DNA of 64,000 nt from Hyphomicrobiales bacterium (GTDB lineage: Bacteria; Pseudomonadota; Alphaproteobacteria; Rhizobiales; Rhizobiaceae), in contig UEGR01000020.1 in NCBI GenBank assembly GCA_900465685.1, forward strand, positions 1-64,000, written 5' to 3'. Below the pieces are notes generated by a model. The model saw only the letters and a program-made list of their open reading frames with translations, was not told the DNA's origin and did not search any database. Positions within the stretch are counted from its first letter, which is position 1; every line of letters starts with the position of its first letter. Below are positions 17,673-26,085 of the stretch, piece by piece. The position numbers and the translations under genes were made by a program.

Positions 17673-18845
17673 TCAAAACAGCGACAGCTGCTTGCCGCCT
17701 TTCTGGACGGGTTCGAACAGATCGGTGCGGAGGTGTTTGCGCTGTGTGTTGAAGCCGAGCTTGCGGGCGGCGATCTCGAACCGGCGGCCAATCTGCCAGG
17801 CGTAAGGGCCAGTGCCGCGCATCCGTTTGCTCCATTCGGCATCGTAATCCTTGCCGTCCCGCATGGAGCGCACCAGCGACATCACATGCCGGTAGCGGTC
17901 AGGATAATTGCGCAGCAGCCAGTCCTTGAAAAGGGGCGCTACTTCCAGCGGCAGGCGCAGCAGCACATAGCCAGCCTCGCGCGCACCTTGCGCATAAGCT
18001 GCATCGAGGATGCGTTCGATCTCGTGGTCGTTGATGCCTGGAATAACCGGGCCCATCATCACCGAAGCCGGAATGCCCGCATCGGTCAGCTTGCGGATTG
18101 CTTGCAGGCGCAGGCTAGGCGTGGAAGCTCGTGGCTCCATCGTGCGCGCAAGATGAGCATCCAGCGTCGTCACCGAAAGAGCGACCTTGGCGAGACCTTT
18201 TTCAGCCATGCGGCTCAATATATCGATATCGCGAACCACAAGGGCTGACTTGGTCACAATGCCGACCGGGTGGTTGGCCGCTTCCAGCACTTCGAGAATT
18301 TCGCGCATGATGCGCCATTTCTTTTCGATCGGCTGGTACGGATCGGTATTGGTGCCAATGGCGATGGTTTTCGGCTGATAGCCTGCCTTGGCCAGTTCGC
18401 GCTCAAGAAGGCGCGGAGCATCCGGCTTGGCGAACAAACGAGATTCAAAATCGAGACCGGCAGACAGGCCCATATAGCTGTGGGTCGGGCGGGCAAAACA
18501 ATAGATGCAGCCATGCTCGCAACCGCGATAGGGATTGATCGAACGGTCGAAACTGATGTCAGGTGAATCGTTGCGGGTAATGATCGTGCGCGGCTTTTCC
18601 ACCTGAACATCGGTGTTGAAAGCAGGCAGTTCCTCAAGCGTTGTCCAGCCATCGTCGAAATCCTGACGCGTGGTCGGCTCGAAACGTCCTGTCGGATTGA
18701 TGCCCGCGCCACGCCCGCGCCGCCGGCTGTGATCGATGCGCATTCCCGCTTCGCCGACAAGCGCATTGGCGTGCTCCGCACGGCCATTGCCAAATGCGGC
18801 TATATCGGCCTGCTTGATGATATCTGCGTGCTGGATCGCTGCCAT
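17673..18845 (-). CDS. PA0069-family radical SAM protein
   Basis: A 390-residue radical SAM protein. The iron-sulfur motif is 'GCEHGCIYCFARP' (Cys-x3-Cys-x2-Cys), followed by 'GTNTDPYQPIEKK' and 'SVTTLDAHLARTMEPRAST', the signature of the PA0069/spore-photoproduct-lyase-like group. The reaction is not known; a nucleic-acid repair or modification role is often guessed from the relation to SplB. A GGGAG site lies six bases before the ATG at 18845, so I prefer it to the ATG at 18851 or longer forms. Its promoter region faces the divergent glycosyltransferase-like gene. Confidence 0.85.
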   Translation of the reverse strand: MAAIQHADIIKQADIAAFGNGRAEHANALVGEAGMRIDHSRRRGRGAGINPTGRFEPTTRQDFDDGWTTLEELPAFNTDVQVEKPRTIITRNDSPDISFDRSINPYRGCEHGCIYCFARPTHSYMGLSAGLDFESRLFAKPDAPRLLERELAKAGYQPKTIAIGTNTDPYQPIEKKWRIMREILEVLEAANHPVGIVTKSALVVRDIDILSRMAEKGLAKVALSVTTLDAHLARTMEPRASTPSLRLQAIRKLTDAGIPASVMMGPVIPGINDHEIERILDAAYAQGAREAGYVLLRLPLEVAPLFKDWLLRNYPDRYRHVMSLVRSMRDGKDYDAEWSKRMRGTGPYAWQIGRRFEIAARKLGFNTQRKHLRTDLFEPVQKGGKQLSLF

Positions 18846-19029
18846 CTTCATCTCCCTGCGGAGCTTCAAAGCATATCCGCCCAAGCGTCTGACGGCTTGC
18901 ATGCGGCAATGCTTCTGGTAATTGTCCGACTCTGTCTGATGAATCTATTCCTATCCGAAGAATAAGAACAAAGCAAGAACATACTGCGTTCCACTTTCCG
19001 TTCACGCCGTGTTGATATATGAAGCGCCC

Positions 19030-19539
19030 ATGCTGTCTGTGATCATTGAAACACTGAATTCCGAAAAGCCTCTGGCGCATACACTGTCGGCGCTCGTGCC
19101 CGCAGTGGTGGAGGGGCTGGTGCGGCGTGTTCTGGTGATCGATGAAGGATCTTCGGACGAAACCGCATTGGTTGCGATTGGCGCGGGATGCTCGTTCAGC
19201 GATGGCACCGATATGGAAGCGACTCTCAGCGAAATCCGCACGCCATGGGTTCTGGTTCTCGCTCCGGGCGCCATCCCGCAGGAAGGCTGGGAAGAAGTCG
19301 TTCGTCGCCATATGGAAGGCGAAGGCGGTCCGGCACGGTTTACACCTGCCGGAGACGGCAGGTTGGGCGGTCTGAAGGCTGCATTGTTTGGCGGTGGAGC
19401 GACGCTTGATGCCGGGCTTCTGGTTCGGCTGGAGACGATCAAGCCGCTGCTTCTCGACGGCATGGCCTTCGCGCAGTTGCCGCGCCAGTTGAAGCCGGTG
19501 CGCCTCAAGCATGGCATCTATCCGCCGGAACGGGATTGA
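19030..19539 (+). CDS. Small glycosyltransferase-like protein
   Basis: A 169-residue protein that begins with a GT-A-like strand ('MLSVIIETLNSEKPL') and has 'RVLVIDEGSSDETA' and 'TPWVLVLAPGAIPQEGW', which match the nucleotide-sugar binding half of family-2 glycosyltransferases. It lacks the usual full catalytic C-terminal half and any clear DxD motif, so it may be a minimal or inactive member. It ends in 'HGIYPPERD', which I recall as conserved in rhizobial homologues. An alternative GTG at 19009 would add seven residues. A bidirectional terminator follows at 19553-19580. Confidence 0.6.
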   Translation: MLSVIIETLNSEKPLAHTLSALVPAVVEGLVRRVLVIDEGSSDETALVAIGAGCSFSDGTDMEATLSEIRTPWVLVLAPGAIPQEGWEEVVRRHMEGEGGPARFTPAGDGRLGGLKAALFGGGATLDAGLLVRLETIKPLLLDGMAFAQLPRQLKPVRLKHGIYPPERD

Positions 19540-19552
19540 AGCTTGAAATAGA

Positions 19553-19580
19553 AAAAGGCGAAGCCGAAGCTTCGCCTTTT
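19553..19580. terminator. Bidirectional terminator
   Basis: Perfect 12-bp arms AAAAGGCGAAGC and GCTTCGCCTTTT around a CGAA loop. The A- and T-ends make it work on both strands, between the glycosyltransferase-like gene and the convergent small secreted protein gene. Confidence 0.85.
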
Positions 19581-19611
19581 CGTGAGATAGCAGCTTTCGC
19601 CGATATCCTGA

Positions 19612-19848
19612 TTAGTTCTGGTAGCTCGAAGGCGAAGCATCGCCAAAGCGATGAGCAGAACCGTCCTGATACGTCGAACCCGTGTTGATCGTGGCGGTTG
19701 CGGTGTGATCAACGGTCTGCGAAGCAACCGGCGTGCGGTCGTTTGCATAGAGATCAGCAGGCTCGCCTACATGCGGGTTTTCAGCAAAAGCAGCACCGGC
19801 GCTAAGAGCAACGGCAACGGCAGCAAGAGCAAACTTTTTCATTTTCAA
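19612..19848 (-). CDS. Tandem secreted small protein, copy 1
   Basis: A 78-residue protein with a signal peptide ('KKFALAAVAVALSAGAAFA', cut before 'ENPHVG'), leaving about 56 mature residues. The mature sequence shares 'ENPHVGEPADLYANDRTP' and the ending 'FGDASPSSYQN' with its two neighbours. It resembles the small DUF680-type exported proteins of Rhizobiales, but that match is from memory. Function unknown. There is no cysteine, so the product is probably a short unstructured or surface-binding peptide. An AAGGAATTTG site precedes the ATG. Confidence 0.75.
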   Translation of the reverse strand: MKMKKFALAAVAVALSAGAAFAENPHVGEPADLYANDRTPVASQTVDHTATATINTGSTYQDGSAHRFGDASPSSYQN

Positions 19849-19979
19849 ATTCCTTTAAAGATCGCCCTTCGGATGGCGCCCGAACCAATCGGGAGCAAGT
19901 GAGGGCACCCGGGTGGCTAAGGCACCATCCTTCGGGGAGATAACTGTTGGGAGCCGGGTTTGTGATTGAGGCCCGGCGC

Positions 19980-20009
19980 GGGCGTCAGCAGCGTTTCTGC
20001 GCGACGCCC
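19980..20009. repeat. Hairpin repeat, copy A
   Basis: GGGCGTC/GACGCCC arms with an inner GCAG/CTGC stem, located 20 bases after the stop codon of the second paralogue (minus strand). A near-copy lies at 20403-20432 after the third paralogue, so this hairpin is part of the duplicated unit and probably ends or stabilises each transcript. Confidence 0.6.
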
Positions 20010-20028
20010 GTTATGCGGTCAGGCTGGA

Positions 20029-20259
20029 TTAGTTCTGGTAGCTCGAAGGCGAAGCATCGCCGAAACGGTTTGCAGAACCATCCTGATAAGCGGAGCCCGT
20101 GTTGATCGTGGCGGTTGCGGTGCGATCAACGGTCTGCGAAGCAACCGGCGTGCGGTCGTTTGCATAAAGATCAGCAGGTTCGCCAACATGTGGGTTTTCA
20201 GCAAAAGCAGCGCCAGCGGAAAGAGCAAGGGCAGCGGCAGCAAGAATGAGCTTGTTCAT
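20029..20259 (-). CDS. Tandem secreted small protein, copy 2
   Basis: A 76-residue paralogue with a signal peptide ('KLILAAAALALSAGAAFA') and a mature part that differs from copy 1 at only a few positions (for example Arg for His after 'ASQTVD' and Asn for His before 'RFGDASPSSYQN'). I place the start at the ATG at 20259, after an AAGGAATACC site. A longer in-frame ORF from 20400 would put 47 non-conserved residues before the signal peptide and is rejected. It is flanked by hairpin repeats shared with the next copy, a sign of recent tandem duplication. Confidence 0.75.
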   Translation of the reverse strand: MNKLILAAAALALSAGAAFAENPHVGEPADLYANDRTPVASQTVDRTATATINTGSAYQDGSANRFGDASPSSYQN

Positions 20260-20402
20260 TTTGGTATTCCTTTTGAATTGCCGCGCGAACGACACCCGGT
20301 CAATAGGGCCTGTTCGGGGCGTCCCTGGTGGCCTGTATGCCATCCATAGGGGAGGGGAAATTAACGGAGGGCCGGGATTGCTTGGGAGGGTTCCGGCCAT
20401 GT

Positions 20403-20432
20403 GGGCGTCAGCGGCATTGCTGCGCGACGCCC
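20403..20432. repeat. Hairpin repeat, copy B
   Basis: Near-copy of the element at 19980-20009: arms GGGCGTC and GACGCCC, inner sequence CAGCGGCATTGCTGCGC. It lies 20 bases after the stop codon of the third paralogue, at the same relative place as copy A. Confidence 0.6.
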
Positions 20433-20451
20433 ATTATGTGGTCAGGCTAAC

Positions 20452-20691
20452 TTAGTTCTCAAAGCTCGAAGGCGAAGCGTCGCCAAAGCGGTTTGCAGAA
20501 CCATCCTGAGAAACCATGCCCTTGTGAGCAGTGCTGATCGCAGCGGTTGCGGTGCGGTCAACGGTCTGTGCAGCAACCGGGGTGCGGTCGTTTGCATAGA
20601 GGTTGTCAGGTTCGCCAACATATGGGTTTTCAGCGAAGGCAGCGCCGGCGCTTAGAGCGAGGGCAGCGGCAGCAAGAACAATCTTTTTCAT
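20452..20691 (-). CDS. Tandem secreted small protein, copy 3
   Basis: A 79-residue paralogue, the most divergent of the three. Its signal peptide is 'KKIVLAAAALALSAGAAFA'; the mature part starts 'ENPYVGEPDNLYANDRTP', carries a short insert ('STAHKGMVSQDG') and ends 'FGDASPSSFEN'. It is the upstream-most copy and has a good GGAGATAGG ribosome site before the ATG at 20691. The AT-rich region beyond it (20692-21093) should hold the promoter. Conserved 'NDRTPVA.QTVD.TATA.I' across the copies marks the functional part. No function can be assigned. Confidence 0.75.
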   Translation of the reverse strand: MKKIVLAAAALALSAGAAFAENPYVGEPDNLYANDRTPVAAQTVDRTATAAISTAHKGMVSQDGSANRFGDASPSSFEN

Positions 20692-21093
20692 TTCCTATCT
20701 CCTTGGAAACTGGAGCGGCGTTTCTTTTTCGTCGTTCCGATGCACCTGAAATGGGTGACAGTGGGGAAAAGTTCCAGTCACGAAAATGTTTTATTAATCA
20801 CACATTCGTGCTCGTTAATATTTGGAAACAATTAGAAATAAGAAAAATAATCCATCAAATTCAATAGGTTGATTGATATACCAGCATTCACATGTCCGTT
20901 ATATGGCATTTTTTGTTCATAAATCGCGAACAGAGTGTACGTGTTTATTGTCCAATCAATGTGAACAGTAGCTAGCTTCTGAATAGGATGTTATCGACTA
21001 TCGAGGGGGAATGGATTTCTACAAGCGGTCCGCATGCATCGCGTTGCTGAGAATCAGAGTGAATCACGACAGGCGTGATAAGGTTGTCAGTTT
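20692..21093. other. AT-rich intergenic region
   Basis: About 400 bases, clearly AT-rich between 20780 and 20980, between the upstream end of the secreted-protein triplet and the 3' end of ispE. It should contain the promoter of the triplet. One short plus-strand ORF starting at 21011 has a GAGGGGG site but runs antisense into ispE and has no coding character. No hairpin or CtrA box seen. Confidence 0.4.
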
Positions 21094-22002
21094 CTACGAG
21101 GCGGTTGTGCCGGTCGCGATGACAAACCAGTCCGGCTTTTCGGCGCGCATGCGGGCAGCGGCTGTCTGCAAGGCGGCATCGTTGGCGAAGATCGCAAAGC
21201 AGGTCGCGCCGGAACCCGACATCTGGGCGTAAAGCGCATCGCTGGCGCGGAGCAAAGCAAGCTTGTCACCGATCTGCGGCGCAAGGCCAAGTGCTGGCGA
21301 CAGAAGATCGTTGCGGGTGGTGCCAAGATAATGGCAGAGCGCGGCGAGTTCGCTTTGGTCGGGTGGCAACAAGGCAGGATTGTCCCGCTTGTCGAGAGCG
21401 CGGAACACGTCGGGCGTGGCAAGCGCTGTGCCGTCATTGACGAGCAGAAGCGGCAGGGCCGGAAGGCCGGTGACAGGGGCGAGGTCTTCACCGATGCCGC
21501 GCGCGGTCAGCGGTGTTCCATGCGCCGCACCATGCAGGCACATGGGCAAATCAGCGCCAAGCGCCAGACCGAGTGCTGCCAGCGTGTCGAAGTCGCAATT
21601 CAGCCCCCACAGCGTATCGAGGGCAAGCAAGGTTGCCGCCGCATCGCTGGAGCCGCCGCCAATGCCCGATGCAATGGGCAGGTTTTTCTCAAGGTGAATG
21701 GCAACGGGCGGCAGATTGCCTCCGGCATGCGCCCGCAACGCATCGCGCGCCTTGATCACCAGATTGCCGCCATCCAGCGGGACAGAAACGGCGAAAGGCC
21801 CGCTGACCGTAAACTGGTCTTCCGGAGCGTCAGCAACCGTAATCGTGTCGCCAAAGCGTGCAAAGGCCACCAGCATGTCGAGCAGGTGATAGCCGTCGTC
21901 GCGCCGCCCGGTGACGTGCAGTGCGAGGTTGATTTTCGCCGGGGCAAGACGGGTAACAGACCGGCTGGCGGCGGGCCGGGCGCGCAACAGAGTGTCGGTC
22001 AT
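21094..22002 (-). CDS. ispE: 4-diphosphocytidyl-2-C-methyl-D-erythritol kinase
   Basis: A 302-residue GHMP kinase that phosphorylates CDP-methylerythritol in the non-mevalonate isoprenoid pathway; dxs of the same pathway is also in this window. Motifs are '[20 protein letters not shown]' at the N-terminus and the ATP-binding loop '[18 protein letters not shown]' near residue 105. The C-terminal GHMP domain contains '[16 protein letters not shown]'. I place the start at the ATG at 22002, because residues upstream in the longer ORF do not fit the family. The small membrane protein gene 14 bases upstream may be co-transcribed. Confidence 0.93.
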   Translation of the reverse strand: MTDTLLRARPAASRSVTRLAPAKINLALHVTGRRDDGYHLLDMLVAFARFGDTITVADAPEDQFTVSGPFAVSVPLDGGNLVIKARDALRAHAGGNLPPVAIHLEKNLPIASGIGGGSSDAAATLLALDTLWGLNCDFDTLAALGLALGADLPMCLHGAAHGTPLTARGIGEDLAPVTGLPALPLLLVNDGTALATPDVFRALDKRDNPALLPPDQSELAALCHYLGTTRNDLLSPALGLAPQIGDKLALLRASDALYAQMSGSGATCFAIFANDAALQTAAARMRAEKPDWFVIATGTTAS

Positions 22003-22016
22003 CGAGGTTAAGCGGA

Positions 22017-22202
22017 TCAGTCTTTCTTGACGTAATATTCGCCGGTCTTCGGGTCCTGCACCAGCGTGCCATTTGCACGGTTCTTCGCTTCCTTCTCGGC
22101 CTGACGGACCCGCTGCGAAACACGAGTAGCCTCGCGCTTGAACGAGCGGTAGCCATACCACGCGGCGATGGCGATCAGCAGCAGAAAAATGAGCTGTGGC
22201 AT
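22017..22202 (-). CDS. Small single-pass membrane protein
   Basis: A 61-residue protein: one N-terminal membrane helix ('[20 protein letters not shown]'), a charged coiled-coil stretch and a C-terminal tail '[14 protein letters not shown]'. Proteins with the 'DPKTGEY' ending occur widely in alphaproteobacteria; I know no function. AAGGGA lies upstream of the ATG at 22202; a TTG two codons earlier is also possible. It sits right before ispE on the same strand. Confidence 0.65.
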   Translation of the reverse strand: MPQLIFLLLIAIAAWYGYRSFKREATRVSQRVRQAEKEAKNRANGTLVQDPKTGEYYVKKD

Positions 22203-22333
22203 GGCCAAGTCCCTTCGGCTCGCGCATTGGCCCGCAAGGTCTGCCCCGGCTTATGCGCATGATGTGTGTGTGCGGGCGCGCCCTGATTGCGCCCTGTCAT
22301 TTCTGACATCTTATCATGGGGAAGCCCAATAAT

Positions 22334-23218
22334 TCAAAGGCCATAGCGGCCCCAAAGCGCTTTTTCTTCGGCAACAGAAAGTAAGCCGTCTCCAAGATGG
22401 GCGGCAATTTCCGCCGGTTCGATGCCGGATAGTGCCGATGAAAGCGCCATGCCGACGCCGGGAACCTTGCGACCGAGCAGTCCGCGCTGCGGCTGGATCA
22501 GCTTCAGTTCGATCTTGTCGCCATAGGTCTTGCGCAGGAAACTGCGCATGTCGCCCAGACCGTCGATGAGGCCGAGCTGCAATGCCTTGGTGCCGGTCCA
22601 GAACAGGCCGGTGAAAAGATCGGATTCTTCGGCAAGCTTGCTGCCGCGCCGCTCCTTGACCATGTCGATGAAGGTTTCATGGATTTCGAGCTGTAGCGAT
22701 TTCAGCCGCTCGATGTCGGCTTTCTTTTCCGGCTGGAACGGATCAAGCGTGACCTTGTTGCTGCCAGCCGTATAGACGCGCCGCTCGACGCCGATTTTCT
22801 TCAACAATTCCGGAAAGCCGAACGAAGCCGACACCACGCCAATGGAGCCGACAATCGACGATGGATCGGCGATGATCTCGTCGCCTGCAAGCGCAATCAT
22901 ATAGCCGCCGGATGCAGCCACATCCTCAACGAAGATGAAAACCTTCTTCTGGTGTTCGGATGCAAGATCACGGATGCGACGATAGATGAGGCGCGACTGC
23001 ACCGGCGAACCGCCGGGTGAATTGAGCGAAATCGCCACCGCAGGCGCATGCTTGTTGCTGAAAGCCTTTTCCAGAACGGCGGCGGTCGATGCCAGCGACA
23101 GGGAAGGGCGCAGCGCGGACCCGCCGGTCATGATGGCGCCATGCAGGCGCACAACGGGAATTTCGATTGCGGCATTGCGAAAGCGGCGCGGAACAAGGCG
23201 CGTCAATAAACCGGGCAA
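22334..23218 (-). CDS. S49 family peptidase, SohB/SppA-like
   Basis: A 294-residue serine protease of family S49. The nucleophile is Ser103 in 'VEDVAASGGYMIAL', and the general-base Lys155 is in 'GSNKVTLDPF'. 'SLNSPGGSPVQS' forms the oxyanion region. SppA-type enzymes degrade signal peptides and membrane protein fragments at the inner membrane. Here there is no obvious N-terminal membrane helix, so it may be a peripheral or cytoplasmic form. It is monocistronic by layout, with a dispersed repeat in its upstream spacer. Confidence 0.85.
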   Translation of the reverse strand: MPGLLTRLVPRRFRNAAIEIPVVRLHGAIMTGGSALRPSLSLASTAAVLEKAFSNKHAPAVAISLNSPGGSPVQSRLIYRRIRDLASEHQKKVFIFVEDVAASGGYMIALAGDEIIADPSSIVGSIGVVSASFGFPELLKKIGVERRVYTAGSNKVTLDPFQPEKKADIERLKSLQLEIHETFIDMVKERRGSKLAEESDLFTGLFWTGTKALQLGLIDGLGDMRSFLRKTYGDKIELKLIQPQRGLLGRKVPGVGMALSSALSGIEPAEIAAHLGDGLLSVAEEKALWGRYGL

Positions 23219-23252
23219 GGTAAACTCCGAACTGGATCAACTATTGGAAACT

Positions 23253-23352
23253 AGAGCGCGTTTCGACCTCATTGGATCAGATCGTCGCTCTAATTCTTTG
23301 TTTTAACGCGCATCTTTCCGAAAACCGTTTCACACTTTTCGGGATGCGCCCT
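23253..23352. repeat. Rhizobiales-type dispersed repeat, long copy
   Basis: About 100 bases between the S49 peptidase and nhaA: AGAGCGCGTTTCGA start, a TTGGATCAGATCGTCGCTCTAA middle and the core CCGAAAACCGTTTCACACTT followed by TTCGGGATGCGC. The core is shared with elements at 34130-34180, 41983-42028 and 56224-56286. It looks like the RIME-type intergenic mosaic elements of Rhizobiales. Confidence 0.65.
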
Positions 23353-23431
23353 AATGTAGTAAGCAATCTTGGAAACACAAAGAAAACTGTCCGAAAATTT
23401 ACATCTTCGGACAGTTTGAAATTGAGTTCGA

Positions 23432-24613
23432 TCAGCTTTTCGCGGGTCTGGCCACAATCCGCAACAGCCCGTATCCGAATATGGCGGAAAGGGCGGAACC
23501 GGCCAGAACGCCGATTTTCGTTTCGGTCTGCATGAGATCGGACGGGAAGGACAAAAGCCCGATGAAGATGCTCATGGTGAAACCGATGCCGCACAGAATG
23601 GCAACGCCGTAAAGCTGTGCCCAGCTCGCGCCCATCGGCTTTTGCGCAAGGCCGCTCTTGATGGCGAGCCAAGCCGCGCCGAACACGCCAAGCTGCTTGC
23701 CGACGAAAAGACCGAGCAAAATGCCGAGCGTCAGCGTGTCGCCGAACACGGAACCATCAAGGCCGCTAAAGGAAATGCCTGCATTGGCAAAGCCGAAAAT
23801 CGGCACGACGATGAAGGCGACCGGCTTTGCCAGCGCATGTTCGAGTATATGCAGGGGCGAACTCATGTCGTCCGGCTTGCCGGGCGCGGCCTTCAGCGGG
23901 ATCATCAGCGCGGTCACGACACCGGCCACGGTGGCATGAACGCCGGAATTGAGCACAAAGAACCAGAGAATCGCGCCGCCGATCAGATACGGCAGAAGCT
24001 TCATCACGCCCATACGGTTCATCGCGAACAAGGCAATAGCGGTTACAAAAGCCCCGCCCAGATAGGGCATGGAGATTTCCGCCGTGTAGAAGATGGCGAT
24101 GATGACGACGGCGGCGAGATCGTCGAGAATGGCGAGCGTCGCCAGAAAGACCTTGAGGCTGGACGGCACGCGCGAGCCAAGCAGCGACAGGACGCCAAGC
24201 GCGAAGGCGATATCGGTTGCGGAAGGCACTGCCCAGCCGCGCAGCTTTTCGGGGTCATTGAAATTCAGCGCCGCGAATATGAGCGCAGGCAGGATCACGC
24301 CGCCTGCCGCGGCAATGCCCGGCAGCATACGGTTTGGCCAGCTGGCAAGCTGGCCGTCGATGAATTCGCGTTTGATTTCCAGCCCGACGAGCAGGAAAAA
24401 CACCGCCATCAGGCCGTCATTGATCCAGTGCGCAAGGCTCAGCGGGCCAATATAGACGTGAAGAGCGTCGAAATAGGTTTGTGAAAGAGGTGAATTGGCT
24501 ACGATGAGCGCAAGCGCTGCCGCTGCCATCAGCACAAGGCCGCCGGCAACCTCGCTATCCAGAAAGCGTCGCATGATTGATACGGGGCGAGCGGAATTTG
24601 GACTGTGGTTCAT
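23432..24613 (-). CDS. nhaA: Na+/H+ antiporter NhaA
   Basis: A 393-residue inner-membrane antiporter that expels sodium in exchange for protons and controls cytoplasmic pH. The ion-binding Asp pair is in '[19 protein letters not shown]'. Other family motifs are '[15 protein letters not shown]' and '[20 protein letters not shown]'. The ATG at 24613 has a strong AAGGAGAC ribosome site; the longer ORF start at 24832 is discarded. The gene for a monooxygenase-fold protein lies just upstream on the same strand and may be co-transcribed. Confidence 0.95.
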   Translation of the reverse strand: MNHSPNSARPVSIMRRFLDSEVAGGLVLMAAAALALIVANSPLSQTYFDALHVYIGPLSLAHWINDGLMAVFFLLVGLEIKREFIDGQLASWPNRMLPGIAAAGGVILPALIFAALNFNDPEKLRGWAVPSATDIAFALGVLSLLGSRVPSSLKVFLATLAILDDLAAVVIIAIFYTAEISMPYLGGAFVTAIALFAMNRMGVMKLLPYLIGGAILWFFVLNSGVHATVAGVVTALMIPLKAAPGKPDDMSSPLHILEHALAKPVAFIVVPIFGFANAGISFSGLDGSVFGDTLTLGILLGLFVGKQLGVFGAAWLAIKSGLAQKPMGASWAQLYGVAILCGIGFTMSIFIGLLSFPSDLMQTETKIGVLAGSALSAIFGYGLLRIVARPAKS

Positions 24614-24633
24614 CGGTCTCCTTAAAGAAACGT

Positions 24634-24933
24634 TCAGGTGATTTGTGGCGCATCCACTTCGTAGAGCACAAGGTTGCGGTCCGTGATGCCGAGTGTCGGC
24701 CATGTCGAACGCCAGTCGGCAATGTGCCCGGAGGCAAAATGTTTGTCCAGCGAAGCCCGATCCAACCATAGTTCTTTTACATGGATAAGGCCGGGGTCGA
24801 GAATATCGGCGGAATAGGCATATTCGATGCAACCGGCCTCGGCGCGGCTGGCCTCGATCATGCGTTGCATGGCAGGGCGCGCTTCATTCAAATTCGCAGC
24901 AGGCAGCCGAACGGTTCCGACGATAAGCAGCAC
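24634..24933 (-). CDS. Antibiotic biosynthesis monooxygenase-fold protein
   Basis: A 99-residue, single-domain protein with the ABM ferredoxin-like fold. '[20 protein letters not shown]' and '[20 protein letters not shown]' are the typical helix and strand blocks of this superfamily, which includes YgiN-like quinol monooxygenases. The substrate cannot be inferred. GTG start at 24933 with GGAG nine bases upstream. It lies 20 bases before nhaA and 18 bases after the methyltransferase gene, so the run from the DUF2007 gene to nhaA may be one transcript. Confidence 0.75.
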   Translation of the reverse strand: MLLIVGTVRLPAANLNEARPAMQRMIEASRAEAGCIEYAYSADILDPGLIHVKELWLDRASLDKHFASGHIADWRSTWPTLGITDRNLVLYEVDAPQIT

Positions 24934-24951
24934 GGGTTTATTCTCCGGGGA

Positions 24952-25734
24952 TCAAAAAAGCGCGGTCTGGCCATTATTGATGGCATCTGCGCGGGGCGTA
25001 AAACCGTTTCCGCTGTCGCCATGCAGGATAAGCGGCGGCATAAACGACAGGCCGGCGCGACTGCCACGGGTTCCTGTGACGACGATACGGATTGCCGCCG
25101 CATCGCCACGCGGATGCACGGGCACGATATGCAAACCGCCGAAACGTCTGGCAAGCGATTCCAGAATGGGCGCGATGGAGCCCGGCCGTGCGATGATGGC
25201 AATGCCACCGCCCGGCCTGACGATGGCCGCTGCCGTGCGCACCCATTGCTCGAACATGCCGTCCGGCATCACATGCGCTTCCGCTTTGAGCGGGTCGGGC
25301 GTGCGCCGGTCCGCCGCTTCGTTGAAGGGCGGGTTCATGATAGCGAAATCGAAGCTGTTATCGGCAAGGCCTGCCGCAATGCGGGCTTTTCCGGCCAGCG
25401 CCACATCGGCTTCCACAATCGAGACGCGGTCGGTGAGCGCCTTGTTGAGCGGATGGGCGATGGTCTTTCTGGCAAAGCCGACCATCAGGCCGGATCGTTC
25501 TACAAGCGTGATCCGGCTTGCCGGACACCGGGCCGCAACCGCAAGACCGGCAGCCCCAGCGCCGCTGCCGAGATCGGCAAGCCGCCCGGCAAAACCGCCC
25601 GGCACCGCGCTTGCGAGGATCATCGCATCGACGCCGGAGCGATGACCTTTCATTGCCGGTTGTACGAGATGAAACGCGCCGCGATGAAAGACATCGAGCG
25701 TTTCTTCAATCTCGTTTTCGGCAGCCAGGCTCAT
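24952..25734 (-). CDS. tRNA1(Val) A37 methyltransferase-like protein
   Basis: A 260-residue Rossmann-fold methyltransferase of the TrmN6/YfiC type. The SAM motif is 'GRLADLGSGAGAAGLAVAAR'. The N6-adenine/glutamine class motif is 'FDFAIMNPPFNEA' (NPPF), and a leading 'MKGHRSGVDAMILA' matches YfiC's N-terminus. It would methylate A37 N6 in a tRNA, or another adenine in RNA. Its ATG overlaps the end of the DUF2007 gene by 4 bases (ATGA), so the two are translationally coupled. Length is slightly greater than E. coli YfiC (about 245). Confidence 0.78.
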   Translation of the reverse strand: MSLAAENEIEETLDVFHRGAFHLVQPAMKGHRSGVDAMILASAVPGGFAGRLADLGSGAGAAGLAVAARCPASRITLVERSGLMVGFARKTIAHPLNKALTDRVSIVEADVALAGKARIAAGLADNSFDFAIMNPPFNEAADRRTPDPLKAEAHVMPDGMFEQWVRTAAAIVRPGGGIAIIARPGSIAPILESLARRFGGLHIVPVHPRGDAAAIRIVVTGTRGSRAGLSFMPPLILHGDSGNGFTPRADAINNGQTALF

Positions 25735-25955
25735 TTATCGCGCAGTTCGTGTTCAATCTCGGCATCGATCAGGATTTGCCGTGCTTCGTCCAGCTGATCT
25801 TCGCTGACCAGAAGGCGGCGCGGCAGAACGCCCAGTGATCCCTCGATAATGCTCATATTGGTATCGGCGATGAAATAAGCTATTCCCGCCTCCTTCATCA
25901 AGGCTTCGGCGAAAGACAGCAGGACGGAATCGTTGGTACGGATGAGTTCGATCAT
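25731..25955 (-). CDS. DUF2007-domain protein
   Basis: A 74-residue protein ('MIELIRTNDSVLLSFAEALM' at the N-terminus) with the DUF2007/putative signal-transducing pattern: 'EAGIAYFIADTNMSIIEGS' and 'PRRLLVSEDQLDEARQIL'. The fold resembles ACT or PII-like regulators. Its role is unknown; in alphaproteobacteria it is commonly next to a TrmN6-like methyltransferase, as here, with a 4-base overlap. A longer in-frame start at 26003 is possible. Confidence 0.75.
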   Translation of the reverse strand: MIELIRTNDSVLLSFAEALMKEAGIAYFIADTNMSIIEGSLGVLPRRLLVSEDQLDEARQILIDAEIEHELRDK

Positions 25956-26085
25956 TTGCACACTGTGTAGCCAATGCACCGCATTGACAACTGCTTCCGT
26001 CAATGTTGAACAGGCTGTGAAGGCACGGAATGCGTCTTGAGCATTCCGCCGCGCTTAAATATGGTGGCGGCCCCATCAAGGAGTA

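Noticed and set aside
21011-21232. Short ORF with a GAGGGGG ribosome-site-like sequence
   Set aside because: Most of it is antisense to ispE, and the encoded peptide has no coding character. The site is likely chance.
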